Assembly: GCF_004912135.1 (NCBI RefSeq)
Contig: NZ_STGU01000006.1
Coordinates: 124,001 to 188,000, forward strand
Origin: Rhizobium rosettiformans W3
GTDB lineage: Bacteria > Pseudomonadota > Alphaproteobacteria > Rhizobiales > Rhizobiaceae
Direction of reading: 5' to 3'
DNA: 64,000 bases
This document shows positions 18,185 to 26,319 of the stretch, one piece after another (position 1 is the stretch's first letter; each line of letters opens with the position of its first letter). The notes under the pieces were generated by a model. That model searched no databases, was not told the origin of the DNA, and saw nothing but the letters and a program-made list of their open reading frames with translations. A program made the position numbers and the translations under genes.

Positions 18185-18748
18185 TCAGCCTGCCGCGTAG
18201 ACCTTGGCGGATGTGAAGGCGCCCAGGGCTTCCACCTGAAAAGCTTCAGGATCGTGCCACGCGATCACGCCCTTCAGCCGCGCATGCACATCATCCGCCA
18301 AGGGCACGACCAGCACGCGGTTCGGATCGACCGGCCCCGGGAACTCCAGCGCCTTGTAGGCGACCTTCTCGAAACCGAGCGGCATGTAATAGGGCGGGTC
18401 CCCGATCAGGATGACGCCTTCCGAGCCCTTGCGCCGGGCCGCTTCGATGGCGATCCGCACCAATTCGCGACCAATGCCCCGGTTCTTGTGGGATGGCCGC
18501 ACGGCAAGCGGCCCGAGCAGATGTCCCTTCACGCCACCGGCGAGAACCGGCGTCATGCGCACGGAGGCAATCGTCTCGCCATTGTCGGCACAGATGAAGG
18601 AGAGCGACCGGTCATGCGGCCCCTGCTCGCGAATGCGCGCGGCAGCACGCGTGTGCCGACCGGGACCAAAGGCTTCTTCGTTGATGACTTCAATAACCGC
18701 GTCGTGCGACGCATCCTCGGTGAGGTAGACAAGGCCGGAGTGAAACAT
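18185..18748 (-). CDS. GNAT-family N-acetyltransferase (YhbS-like)
   Basis: This 187-residue protein resembles YhbS-type acetyltransferases: INEEAFGPGRHTRAAARIRE at the start, the acetyl-CoA loop LAVRPSHKNRGIGRELVRIA near residue 85-104, then VILIGDPPYYMPLGFEKV. ATG 18748 gives the expected start (MFHSGLVYLT), although its ribosome-binding site is weak; a TTG 30 bases upstream is the alternative. The substrate is unknown. It is transcribed toward the 28-residue membrane peptide, 133 bases away. Confidence 0.87.
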   Translation of the reverse strand: MFHSGLVYLTEDASHDAVIEVINEEAFGPGRHTRAAARIREQGPHDRSLSFICADNGETIASVRMTPVLAGGVKGHLLGPLAVRPSHKNRGIGRELVRIAIEAARRKGSEGVILIGDPPYYMPLGFEKVAYKALEFPGPVDPNRVLVVPLADDVHARLKGVIAWHDPEAFQVEALGAFTSAKVYAAG

Positions 18749-18997
18749 GGATGACCGAAACCAGTAGACAGACAGCAATTAGGTTCAATCGCACGGGGCT
18801 CGTGCGTTCGAGAGCTTCAGCGTCGTCGTGGGTTCCGTGCGATGGTCATAGGGGCCTTCTAGGTTTTGAGTTTGGTTCCGATAGCAGCAAAATTTATTCC
18901 CGTCCAACGGAAAACGCAGTGTTCAACCCATCGCCCCTCGCAATCGCGGCCAACCGCCGTATCTTCCGGGTCAAGTTGAAACGACAAGGAACCGATC

Positions 18998-19981
18998 ATG
19001 GGCAGGCTGGTAGATGGCGTCTGGCAGGACGTCTGGTACGACACGAAATCGACATCCGGGCATTTCAAGCGCGCCGATTCGAGCTTCCGCAACTGGGTGA
19101 CGGCGGATGGTTCGGCCGGTCCCTCCGGTGAAGGCGGCTTCAAGGCAGAGGCCGGGCGCTATCACCTCTATGTCTCCTATGCCTGTCCCTGGGCCCACCG
19201 GACGCTGATCTTCCGCAAGCTGAAGGGTCTCGAAGACCTGATCTCGGTCTCGGTCGTCGATCCCCTGATGCTGGAAAACGGTTGGGAATTTCATGAGCGC
19301 GACGGCGCGACTGCCGACCAACTCTTCGGCTCCGACTATCTCTGGCAGGTCTATGTCAAGGCCGACCCGAATTTCTCGGGCCGCGTGACCGTCCCCGTCC
19401 TCTGGGACAAGCAGAAAGGTACGATCGTCTCCAACGAGTCGGCCGAAATCATCCGCATGTTCAATTCGGCCTTCGACCACCTGACGGGCTCGACCCTCGA
19501 CATGCATCCTGAGGCTCTGCATGCCGAAATCGACGAAGTGAACAAACGCGTCTACGACACCGTCAACAACGGCGTCTACAAGGCCGGTTTCGCCACGACC
19601 CAGGAAGCTTATGAAAGTGCGGTCTTCCCGCTCTTCGAAACGCTCGATTGGCTGGAAGATCGCCTGAAGACCCAGCGCTATCTCTTCGATAACAGCATGA
19701 CGGAGGCCGACTGGCGGCTCTTCACCACGCTCGTGCGTTTCGACCCCGTCTATGTCGGCCACTTCAAGTGCAATATCCGCCGTATCGCGGATTACCCGGC
19801 ACTATCCGCCTATCTGCGCGATCTCTACCAGACGCCGGGTGTGGCCGAGACGGTCGAGATGCGCCACATCAAGCATCACTATTACCGCAGCCACACCATG
19901 ATCAACCCGACCGGCGTCGTTCCCGTTGGCCCGGACGAGGAACTGACCGCCCCGCACGGCCGTGAGACGCTTGGCGCCTGA
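18998..19981 (+). CDS. Glutathionyl-hydroquinone reductase (Xi-class glutathione transferase)
   Basis: The 327-residue protein has the Xi-class GST layout. The thioredoxin-like domain carries YACPWAHRTL (61-70) with catalytic Cys63. The SAEIIRMFN glutathione-binding motif follows. The C-terminal helical domain contains ETLDWLEDRLKTQRYLFDN and TEADWRLFTTLVRFDPVYVGHFKCN (positions about 236-260). The enzymes reduce glutathionyl-hydroquinones back to hydroquinone with glutathione, protecting against quinones. The last gene end is three bases from the converging Nudix gene. Confidence 0.94.
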   Translation: MGRLVDGVWQDVWYDTKSTSGHFKRADSSFRNWVTADGSAGPSGEGGFKAEAGRYHLYVSYACPWAHRTLIFRKLKGLEDLISVSVVDPLMLENGWEFHERDGATADQLFGSDYLWQVYVKADPNFSGRVTVPVLWDKQKGTIVSNESAEIIRMFNSAFDHLTGSTLDMHPEALHAEIDEVNKRVYDTVNNGVYKAGFATTQEAYESAVFPLFETLDWLEDRLKTQRYLFDNSMTEADWRLFTTLVRFDPVYVGHFKCNIRRIADYPALSAYLRDLYQTPGVAETVEMRHIKHHYYRSHTMINPTGVVPVGPDEELTAPHGRETLGA

Positions 19982-19984
19982 TCT

Positions 19985-20491
19985 TCACCAGTAATGCGCG
20001 GGGGAGGTTTCCCCGCGCAGCTCCGCGATGCGAAGCCGCGTTGCCTCGGTCGTGCCTTCCGGCAGGGCGTCGAGCGGGAAGAAGCCGGCTTCCGCGATCT
20101 CCCGGTCGGCAGGTCGCTCGGCCGTCTGCCGCACGTCGACGCGGTAGAGAAGAACATGGTCACGCCCGCTGATCCGCGCGTTGAAATAGACGTGGAAGAG
20201 CGCCGGGACGCTGATCGCCTCCAGATTGCCCTCCTCCCGCATCTCCTTGATCAGCGCATCCATCGCCGTCTCGCCGCGCTCCACGCCGCCACCCGGCAGA
20301 TGCCAGCCGGGAACATAGGTATGGCGCACGAGAAAGATCCGGCCGGCCTCGTCGAAACAGGCGGCCCGTACGCCGAGCGTCATGCCGCGGCTCAGCGCGA
20401 AATAGACATGCAGCACGCGAACAAGGAACCTCTTCGGCCATCCGAGCCTTTCGCTATCGGAGCCGGTTCCGGCACCACCTGCTGGCCTCAT
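19985..20491 (-). CDS. Nudix hydrolase
   Basis: A 168-residue Nudix protein. The box starts at GGGVERGET and continues KEMREEGNL, with Lys in place of the usual Arg at the start of the REUXEE core; the metal-binding Glu residues are kept. Upstream is VYFALSRGMTLGVRAACFD, typical of the Nudix beta-sheet. Substrate not predictable. It converges on the glutathionyl-hydroquinone reductase and is divergent from the phosphoesterase, with 41 bases between starts. Confidence 0.87.
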   Translation of the reverse strand: MRPAGGAGTGSDSERLGWPKRFLVRVLHVYFALSRGMTLGVRAACFDEAGRIFLVRHTYVPGWHLPGGGVERGETAMDALIKEMREEGNLEAISVPALFHVYFNARISGRDHVLLYRVDVRQTAERPADREIAEAGFFPLDALPEGTTEATRLRIAELRGETSPAHYW

Positions 20492-20532
20492 TTTCCTTGC
20501 CCCTCGGTGTCAGCGCCGTTAAGAGAAGCGCC

Positions 20533-21459
20533 ATGTTCAAGCTCGCCCACATCTCCGACGTGCATCTCGGCCCGCTGCCGAACCTGACGATCCGGGAATT
20601 GGCGTCGAAGCGAATTACCGGCTATGTGAACTGGCATCGCAACCGCCGCAAGCATCTTTTCCCCAATGCACTGGAAATGGTCCTCGACGCCCTGCGCGCC
20701 GAAAACCCCGACCACCTCGCCATCACCGGCGACCTCGTCAACCTCGCCTCCAAGCTCGAGGTCAAGCTCGTCTCGGAATGGCTGAAGGAAGCGGGCGCCC
20801 CGCTCGACACCTCCGTCGTGCCGGGCAATCACGACGCCTATGTACCCGGCGCCCATGAACGCGTGGTCCAGGCCTGGTACGACTACATGCGCGGCGACGA
20901 CGATCCGTTGATCTTCCAGGACGACCACAAGCTCTTCCCCTATATCCGACGCCGCGGGCCCGTCGCCCTGGTTGGCTGTTCCACCTCGATCGCCACGCCA
21001 CCCTTTTCCGCGCAGGGTTATTTCAGCGGCCGCCAGGCGCGAGAGACCGCAGCCCTGCTTAAGGCCGCCGGCGAAGAGGGCCTGTTCCGCGTGGTGATGA
21101 TCCACCATCCGCCGATCCGCGGTGCCGCCCCTCAGCACAAGCGCATGCTCGGCATCCGTCGCTTTGCCGCGGCCATCCGCAAGGGCGGCGCCGAACTCGT
21201 GCTGCATGGCCATACGCATCTGAACACGCTCTATTGGCTGGCAGATCGCGAGAAGAAGGTGCCCGTCGTCGGCATCGCTTCAGCAAGCCAAGGCCCCGGC
21301 GCCAAGAAGCCGGCCGCCGGCTACAATCTCTTCTCGATTACCGGTGAAGCGGGCAATTGGCAGCTCGACTGGCAGCGCTACAAGATCGAAAGCGAAGACG
21401 CGCCACTCAAGCTCGACCACAGCGAGCGCCTGATGGGGGAAGCGGTTCAGTCCGCCTGA
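20533..21459 (+). CDS. Calcineurin-like metallophosphoesterase
   Basis: The 308 residues show every metal-ligand motif of the family: HISDVHLG near residue 6, GDLVN, VVPGNHDAY, IHHPP and LHGHTHLN. These hold two metal ions for phosphoester hydrolysis. The natural substrate (nucleotide, lipid or cyclic nucleotide) is not determined by sequence. ATG 20533 (MFKLAHISD) follows AGAGAAG. The gene overlaps the 3' end of the converging hydrolase gene by 13 bases. Confidence 0.92.
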   Translation: MFKLAHISDVHLGPLPNLTIRELASKRITGYVNWHRNRRKHLFPNALEMVLDALRAENPDHLAITGDLVNLASKLEVKLVSEWLKEAGAPLDTSVVPGNHDAYVPGAHERVVQAWYDYMRGDDDPLIFQDDHKLFPYIRRRGPVALVGCSTSIATPPFSAQGYFSGRQARETAALLKAAGEEGLFRVVMIHHPPIRGAAPQHKRMLGIRRFAAAIRKGGAELVLHGHTHLNTLYWLADREKKVPVVGIASASQGPGAKKPAAGYNLFSITGEAGNWQLDWQRYKIESEDAPLKLDHSERLMGEAVQSA

Positions 21460-22223
21460 ACCGCTGCCGCAATCGCTGATGCCACCGCCTCCGGCGCCTC
21501 CTCGATCAACATATGCCCCACACCGTCGATGAGCCTCACCTCAGCACTTGGCCAGACATGACCGGCTTGCGCGACTGGAAGGATCGGATCTTCCGTCCCC
21601 CACAAGAGCCGCGTCGGGATGCCAAGCGCCTCGAAGCGAGCAAGTGGCAAGGTCCCCTGCCCGATCCGGCCGCCTAGCTCCACGAGAAAGGAGTGCAAGA
21701 TCTCCATCAGGCGCTCGGTCGCGCCGGGAAGCCGACGCGCATCCGCGAGCTGATCGATGCCTGAGGCATCCGGCCGGACATCCGGCGCGAACATCGCGGC
21801 CAACCCAGCCGCCAGCGCATCATGCGCCACGGCTGAGCCATAGCGCCGCAACGCATCATGATTGATCTCGAAGCCGAAGCCACCCGGCGAGAGCAGCGTC
21901 AGTGATCGGACGCGATCCGTAGCCTTCAGCGCGATCAGCGCGGCAATCGCCCCGCCCATGGAATGGCCGCAGAGATGGAAGGAGGACAGGCCTCGCCGGT
22001 CGAGATCCTCGAGAATGGCCCTGGCCATCACGCCGGCATGCCCGACGCCCTCTGCATCGAGCGAGGCCCCATGCCCGGGAAGGTCGTAGATGACAAGCGG
22101 CAGATCCGGATCGAGCCGCGCGACAACCGGCGCCCAGAGCGCGCCGATCCCGCCAAATCCGTGCAGCAGCACAAGCGGGACCTTCGCCGAGGACGCATGT
22201 CGGACCTCGGCGAAGAGTGTCAT
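21447..22223 (-). CDS. Alpha/beta hydrolase
   Basis: A 258-residue alpha/beta-hydrolase with oxyanion segment LLHGFGG, nucleophile elbow GHSMGG (Ser about residue 89), acid in WGTEDPIL and a C-terminal His in GVGHMLIEEAPE. The reaction is probably ester or amide hydrolysis; substrate unknown. It starts only four bases after the leuA stop, so it is likely co-transcribed with leuA, though a biochemical link to leucine synthesis is not evident. Confidence 0.9.
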   Translation of the reverse strand: MTLFAEVRHASSAKVPLVLLHGFGGIGALWAPVVARLDPDLPLVIYDLPGHGASLDAEGVGHAGVMARAILEDLDRRGLSSFHLCGHSMGGAIAALIALKATDRVRSLTLLSPGGFGFEINHDALRRYGSAVAHDALAAGLAAMFAPDVRPDASGIDQLADARRLPGATERLMEILHSFLVELGGRIGQGTLPLARFEALGIPTRLLWGTEDPILPVAQAGHVWPSAEVRLIDGVGHMLIEEAPEAVASAIAAAVQAD

Positions 22224-22227
22224 GACA

Positions 22228-23943
22228 TCAGGCCTTCTTCTGCTCGTCCAGCACTCGGTTGGCGGCCGAGACGATGGCTTCCAGAGAGGCCGTCACGATA
22301 TTGGTGTTGATGCCAGCCCCGAACAGCTTGCCGCCGGCATGCGCCATCTCGACATAGGCGATCGCAGCCGCATTCGAGCCATGCTGCAGCGAATGCTCGG
22401 AGTAATCCTGCACGGTGAGCTCAATCCCGAGGTAGGTCGAGAGCGCGTTGACGAACCCGTCGATCGGCCCCGTGCCCTTGCCCTCGATCCGCCTCGTCTC
22501 GCCGTTATCGGTGATCTCGGCAGCCACGACACGGATCCCCTTCTGGTCGGAGCCGGCCGGATAGGTGTGGTGATCGACGAACTTGATGCGGGCGCCGGTC
22601 TGGTCGACATAGCGCTCGATGAAGCGTTCGTAGATCGCCTTCGACGGCAGTTCCTTGCCACCCTCGTCGGTGATCCGCTGGATATCCTCGCGGAACTCGA
22701 TCTGCAGGTTGCGCGGCAGGTTGATGCCGTAATCCTCCTGCAGGATATAGGCGATGCCACCCTTGCCCGACTGCGAATTGATGCGGATGATCGCCTCGTA
22801 GGTGCGGCCCACATCCTGCGGGTCGATCGGCAGGTAAGGCACCTCCCAGACTGGCGAATTCGCCTGGCGGATCGCCTTCATGCCCTTGTTGATCGCATCC
22901 TGGTGCGAGCCCGAGAAGGCTGTGTAGACCAGTTCGCCGACATAGGGGTGACGCTCCGGAATGACCATCTCGTTGGAATATTCGTAGACCGCCTTGATCC
23001 GCTCGATGTCGGAGCAGTCGAGCTCCGGGTCCACGCCCTGGGTATACATGTTGAGCGCCAGCGTGACGATGTCGACATTGCCGGTGCGCTCGCCATTGCC
23101 AAACAGCGTGCCCTCGACGCGATCGGCACCGGCCATCAGACCGAGTTCGGTTGCCGCGATCCCGGTGCCGCGGTCGTTATGCGGATGCAGCGAGATCAGC
23201 ACGTTTTCGCGGTTGTCGATGTTGCGGCACATCCATTCGATCTGGTCGGCATATATATTCGGCGTGGACATCTCCACGGTCGACGGCAGGTTCAGGATCA
23301 GCTTGTTCTCCGCCGTCGGCTTCACCTCGGCGATCACGGCATTGCAGATCTCCAGCGCGACTTCCAGCTCGGTGCCGGTAAAGCTTTCCGGCGAGTATTC
23401 GAAACGATAGCCGCCGCCGGCCTTGGCCGCCATGTCCATGATCATCTTGGCGGCATCGACAGCGATCTGCTTGATGCCGGCGACATCCTTGCCGAACACC
23501 ACGCGGCGCTGCAGCTCGGAGGTCGAATTGTAGAAGTGGATGATCGGCTTGGTCGCGCCTTCCAGCGCCTCGAAGGTGCGCGTGATGAGTTCAGGCCGGC
23601 ACTGCACCAGAACCTGGAGCGAGACATCGGCCGGAACGCCGCCCTCTTCCACGCACCAGCGGGCAAAGTCGAAATCGGTCTGCGAGGCCGACGGGAAGCC
23701 GATCTCGATTTCCTTGAAGCCCATGTCGAGCAGGAGCTGGAACATGCGGGCCTTGCGGTCATGGCCCATCGGGTTGACCAGCGACTGGTTACCGTCGCGC
23801 AGGTCCACCGAGCACCAGATCGGCGCCTTGTCGATCACCTTGGACGGCCAGGTGCGGTCTGAAATGTCGATTTGCGGATAGGGGCGATACTTCTGCGAAG
23901 CGTCCGGCATGCCCTGCTTGACGGTATGGGTCTTCAAAATCAT
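22228..23943 (-). CDS. leuA: 2-isopropylmalate synthase
   Basis: LeuA condenses acetyl-CoA and 2-oxoisovalerate in the first committed step of leucine synthesis. The 571-residue protein is the long form. The TIM-barrel domain has CSVDLRDGNQSL (about 44-55), the metal-binding HPHNDRGTG and NGERTGNVD. The C-terminal regulatory (LeuA dimer) domain ends near SNAAAIAYVEMAHAGGK. It is preceded by a leader peptide rich in Leu codons, pointing to transcription attenuation by leucyl-tRNA, besides the expected leucine feedback on the C-terminal domain. An alpha/beta hydrolase gene follows. Confidence 0.96.
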   Translation of the reverse strand: MILKTHTVKQGMPDASQKYRPYPQIDISDRTWPSKVIDKAPIWCSVDLRDGNQSLVNPMGHDRKARMFQLLLDMGFKEIEIGFPSASQTDFDFARWCVEEGGVPADVSLQVLVQCRPELITRTFEALEGATKPIIHFYNSTSELQRRVVFGKDVAGIKQIAVDAAKMIMDMAAKAGGGYRFEYSPESFTGTELEVALEICNAVIAEVKPTAENKLILNLPSTVEMSTPNIYADQIEWMCRNIDNRENVLISLHPHNDRGTGIAATELGLMAGADRVEGTLFGNGERTGNVDIVTLALNMYTQGVDPELDCSDIERIKAVYEYSNEMVIPERHPYVGELVYTAFSGSHQDAINKGMKAIRQANSPVWEVPYLPIDPQDVGRTYEAIIRINSQSGKGGIAYILQEDYGINLPRNLQIEFREDIQRITDEGGKELPSKAIYERFIERYVDQTGARIKFVDHHTYPAGSDQKGIRVVAAEITDNGETRRIEGKGTGPIDGFVNALSTYLGIELTVQDYSEHSLQHGSNAAAIAYVEMAHAGGKLFGAGINTNIVTASLEAIVSAANRVLDEQKKA

Positions 23944-24060
23944 CGTCTTCGTCTCTTCTCGTCCTCGTCGGCGTGAGCAGCTGATAGCAAATCAGTCTGG
24001 CTTTGACACGTCCGGACAGGCCCTTTTCAAGGGATGGATTGCATTACAAAGGGGGATTTC

Positions 24061-24105
24061 GAGGAGCAATCGCCAAACGGCTGACCCGGCCGCCGGGCGC
24101 TCCTC
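24061..24105 (-). promoter_or_regulatory. Stem-loop in the leuA leader
   Basis: GAGGAGC (24061-24067) pairs with GCTCCTC (24099-24105) across a loop that contains a second stem, CCCGGC with GCCGGG (24085-24097). The structure overlaps the stop codon of the leader peptide, so a ribosome stalled on the Leu codons or released at the stop would change the folding. It has no clear U run, so whether this element is the pause, the antiterminator or part of the terminator is not settled. The rest of the 327-base spacer before leuA has another weak stem (CCCTTGAAAAGGG) and no gene. Confidence 0.45.
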
Positions 24106-24193
24106 AATGGACCCGGCAACCGCGGATAAGGCCGAGAAGAAGAAGCGAGTTTGGCACCGACGCGACGAAGCCGGCCGCAGAGCGGGCCGTCAT
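24104..24193 (-). CDS. Putative leuA leader peptide
   Basis: A 29-residue frame, ATG 24193 to TGA 24104, ends SLLLLGLIRGCRVH. Five of six consecutive codons after the Ser are Leu (CTT CTT CTT CTC GGC CTT), the expected signature of a leucine attenuator, and leuA is the next gene on the strand, 160 bases downstream. The ribosome-binding site of this ATG is weak and an in-frame ATG at 24229 is an alternative. Leucine attenuation upstream of leuA in Rhizobiales fits published comparative predictions; here it is inferred. Confidence 0.55.
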   Translation of the reverse strand: MTARSAAGFVASVPNSLLLLGLIRGCRVH

Positions 24194-24270
24194 GTCAGTC
24201 GCAGAAATGGTCGTGCCGTTGATCTTCATGGGATGAGGAATACCGCGACGAATTGAATCGCGCAAGAGTG

Positions 24271-24519
24271 TTATTCGGCTGCTGATGGTCGCGCCGCGTC
24301 CAGTTTCTCGCGCAGCCACTCTTCAAGTAGGGAATCGACGGAGACACCGAGCTGCTTCGCCTGACGCTCAAGCCTGAGCTTCGTTCCGCGCATGATGGTA
24401 ACTGTCAGCTCAACCGGTTCGAGATTGGGACGTGTCGCCGTGCTCCAGTCGACGTATTCGCTGATATCTTCGCCAGCATCGAACTTGCGGTCGAACTCTT
24501 CAGCGCTGATTGTCTTCAT
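24271..24519 (-). CDS. brnA: BrnA-like antitoxin
   Basis: The 82-residue protein begins MKTISAEEFDRKFDAGEDIS, a typical BrnA start, and ends in a ribbon-helix-helix segment (ELTVTIMRGTKLRLERQAKQ then LGVSVDSLLEEWLREKL). BrnA binds and neutralises BrnT and represses the operon. ATG 24519 lies inside the end of the brnT gene (20-base overlap), the usual toxin-first order. The longer reading from 24594 only reflects the overlapping toxin frame. Confidence 0.88.
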   Translation of the reverse strand: MKTISAEEFDRKFDAGEDISEYVDWSTATRPNLEPVELTVTIMRGTKLRLERQAKQLGVSVDSLLEEWLREKLDAARPSAAE

Positions 24520-24769
24520 AGCCACGCCTCTCCTGAATTCTTGCTCGGCGGACCGATATGATCCGAACGCGCCCGTTCCGCAGAACATACACACCCGTCC
24601 ATAAAACGCCGGAGATCCGACCTACACGAATCCGCCTCGGTTCCTCTGTATGTCCGGCATCCGCATCGACAGCGTAGAGATCATACCACAACTCCTGCGC
24701 TGCGACGAAATCGATTCCGTGCTTCACCGTGGTTGCTTCGCTCTTGGCAGGATCGAACTCGAACTCCAT
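24500..24769 (-). CDS. brnT: BrnT-like ribonuclease toxin
   Basis: The 89 residues match BrnT: FEFDPAKSEATTVKHGIDF at the start (the DPxK..N..KHG-type motif), a central RIRVGRISGVLWTGVYVLRN beta-rich core and the C-terminal RIISVRRARIQERRGYED. BrnT is a RelE-fold ribonuclease. The catalytic basic residues in the C-terminal R-x-x-x-x-x-R region appear kept. With brnA it forms a type II toxin-antitoxin pair; no mobile-element genes flank it here. Confidence 0.9.
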   Translation of the reverse strand: MEFEFDPAKSEATTVKHGIDFVAAQELWYDLYAVDADAGHTEEPRRIRVGRISGVLWTGVYVLRNGRVRIISVRRARIQERRGYEDNQR

Positions 24770-24821
24770 GCCTAAAACCTAGCGCAACCATAACGATTGC
24801 GCCAGATGAGGCACACGCCGA

Positions 24822-25043
24822 TCAGCGCCGCCCGAATTGAGCGATGAGAGCCGCCGCCGCGAAGCCGAGTGCAACCACGCCCCAGACCATTCCGCCATCG
24901 GTGACATTGCTGCCGTCGGGCGTCAGGCAGCTCGATTGCGAGGCCGCGATGCAGTCTCGCCAGATCCAGTAGCGCGTGTAGAAGACGTAGCCGAAGAAGC
25001 CGGCTGCAAGTGCAAAGACGATCGCCCGAATGCGAAGCCTCAT
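24822..25043 (-). CDS. Small two-helix membrane protein
   Basis: A 73-residue protein, MRLRIRAIVFALAAGFFGYV at the start, with a second hydrophobic helix near residues 52-68. The loop between them is polar with two Cys (residues 31 and 39), which could form a disulfide if the loop is periplasmic. Its ATG shares one base with the benE stop (TGATG), so the two are translationally coupled. I do not recognise the family; it may be an accessory subunit of the transporter. Confidence 0.7.
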   Translation of the reverse strand: MRLRIRAIVFALAAGFFGYVFYTRYWIWRDCIAASQSSCLTPDGSNVTDGGMVWGVVALGFAAAALIAQFGRR

Positions 25044-26224
25044 CAGCCCCGGGCTCTCGCAAGTTTCACCAGACCCAGCATTGCCACGCCCGCAATCAGC
25101 CCCCAGAACGCCCCGGAGATCCCGAGGATCGAAATCCCGGACGCCGTCACCAGGAATGTCACGGCCGCCGCTTCGCGCGTCTCCGGCGCCTGAAAGGCCG
25201 CGACAGAGGATCCGGAAAAAGCGCTGATCAATGCCAGCCCTGCGACGGACTGGATCAGGATCGGCGGCGCGAGCGACACGAACCCGGTCACGGCACCGGC
25301 CGCAAGCCCCAGCAGCACATAGCCGATCCCGGCAATGATCGCCGCCCAGTACCGCCTGCCCGGATCGGCATGCGCATCCTCGCCCGCGCACATCGCCGCC
25401 GTGATCGCCGCGAGATTGACGGCGTGGCCGCCAAAGGGCGCAGAGAGCGCCGAGAACAGGCCGGTCACGGCAAACATCGGTCCCGGGTTCGGCTCGTATT
25501 TGTTGACCTTGAGGATCGCGATGCCGGGAATATTCTGCGACGCCATGGTGACGATGAAGAGCGGCAGCGCGATCGAAACGAGGGCCGGCAACGTGAAGAC
25601 CGGCATCACGAATTCCACCGGCGGCGCAAGCGACGCCGCCCAGCTCGCCATGGCACCTTGCGGCAGGTCGACGCCGAAGACGAGCACCACCACAAAGGCG
25701 ACAAGGGCCGCCGGCACCGCATAAAGTCGCTTGAAGGCCGCCACCACGGCCCAGACGACGAGGATCGGCAGACCGAGTGCCGCATCGAAGGCCACCGCCT
25801 TGAACGGCGCAAAACAGAGATTGAGGATCACGCCCGCCAGCATGGCATTGGCGATCGGTGCAGGGATTGCGGCCACCGCCCGCCCGAACGGCCGGATCAG
25901 CCCGGCGAGCACAATGAACGCCGCACAGACAAGAAAGGCGCCGACGGCCGCCGAAAAGCCGCCAAGCGGAATGCCCGCGGTCGCCATCAATGCCGCTCCC
26001 GGCGTCGACCAGGCGACCGAGACAGGCAGCTTCGTCCACACGCTCAAGACGATGCCGCAGATGCCCATGGCGACCGATAGCGCCATCAGCCCCGATGCCG
26101 CCTCGTAATCCGTGGCGCCGACGCCCTTCAGCCCCTGCAGCACGACGGCAAAGGAACTGGCGAAACCGACAAAGGCAACGAGCAGGCCCATGAAGGCGGC
26201 CTGAGGGGAAAAGTCTTTCAGCAT
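25043..26224 (-). CDS. benE: BenE-family benzoate/proton symporter
   Basis: The 393-residue protein is almost wholly hydrophobic with about twelve membrane helices and matches BenE: AAFMGLLVAFVGFASSFAVV at the start, PGAALMATAGIPLGGFSAAV, NIPGIAILKVN and PFGGHAVNLAAITAAMCAGE. BenE proteins are proposed to import benzoate or related aromatic acids with protons. No benzoate-degradation genes are adjacent, so the substrate is uncertain. ATG 26224 gives the expected start; its ribosome-binding site is weak. A small membrane protein gene is coupled at its 3' end. Confidence 0.9.
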   Translation of the reverse strand: MLKDFSPQAAFMGLLVAFVGFASSFAVVLQGLKGVGATDYEAASGLMALSVAMGICGIVLSVWTKLPVSVAWSTPGAALMATAGIPLGGFSAAVGAFLVCAAFIVLAGLIRPFGRAVAAIPAPIANAMLAGVILNLCFAPFKAVAFDAALGLPILVVWAVVAAFKRLYAVPAALVAFVVVLVFGVDLPQGAMASWAASLAPPVEFVMPVFTLPALVSIALPLFIVTMASQNIPGIAILKVNKYEPNPGPMFAVTGLFSALSAPFGGHAVNLAAITAAMCAGEDAHADPGRRYWAAIIAGIGYVLLGLAAGAVTGFVSLAPPILIQSVAGLALISAFSGSSVAAFQAPETREAAAVTFLVTASGISILGISGAFWGLIAGVAMLGLVKLARARG

Positions 26225-26319
26225 GATGGACTCGCCAGAGAAAGAGGAATGACGCAAGGCCAATCAAATTCTGCCGGTGCTGGCAAGCCGCAGGCCGGGC
26301 CCAAAGGTTCCGCCCGGGC

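Noticed and set aside
22090-23862. 590-codon + strand open frame opposite leuA
   Set aside because: It lies wholly antisense to leuA, has no ribosome-binding site, and its product has the low-complexity His/Arg/Asp/Leu mix typical of the antisense strand of GC-rich genes.
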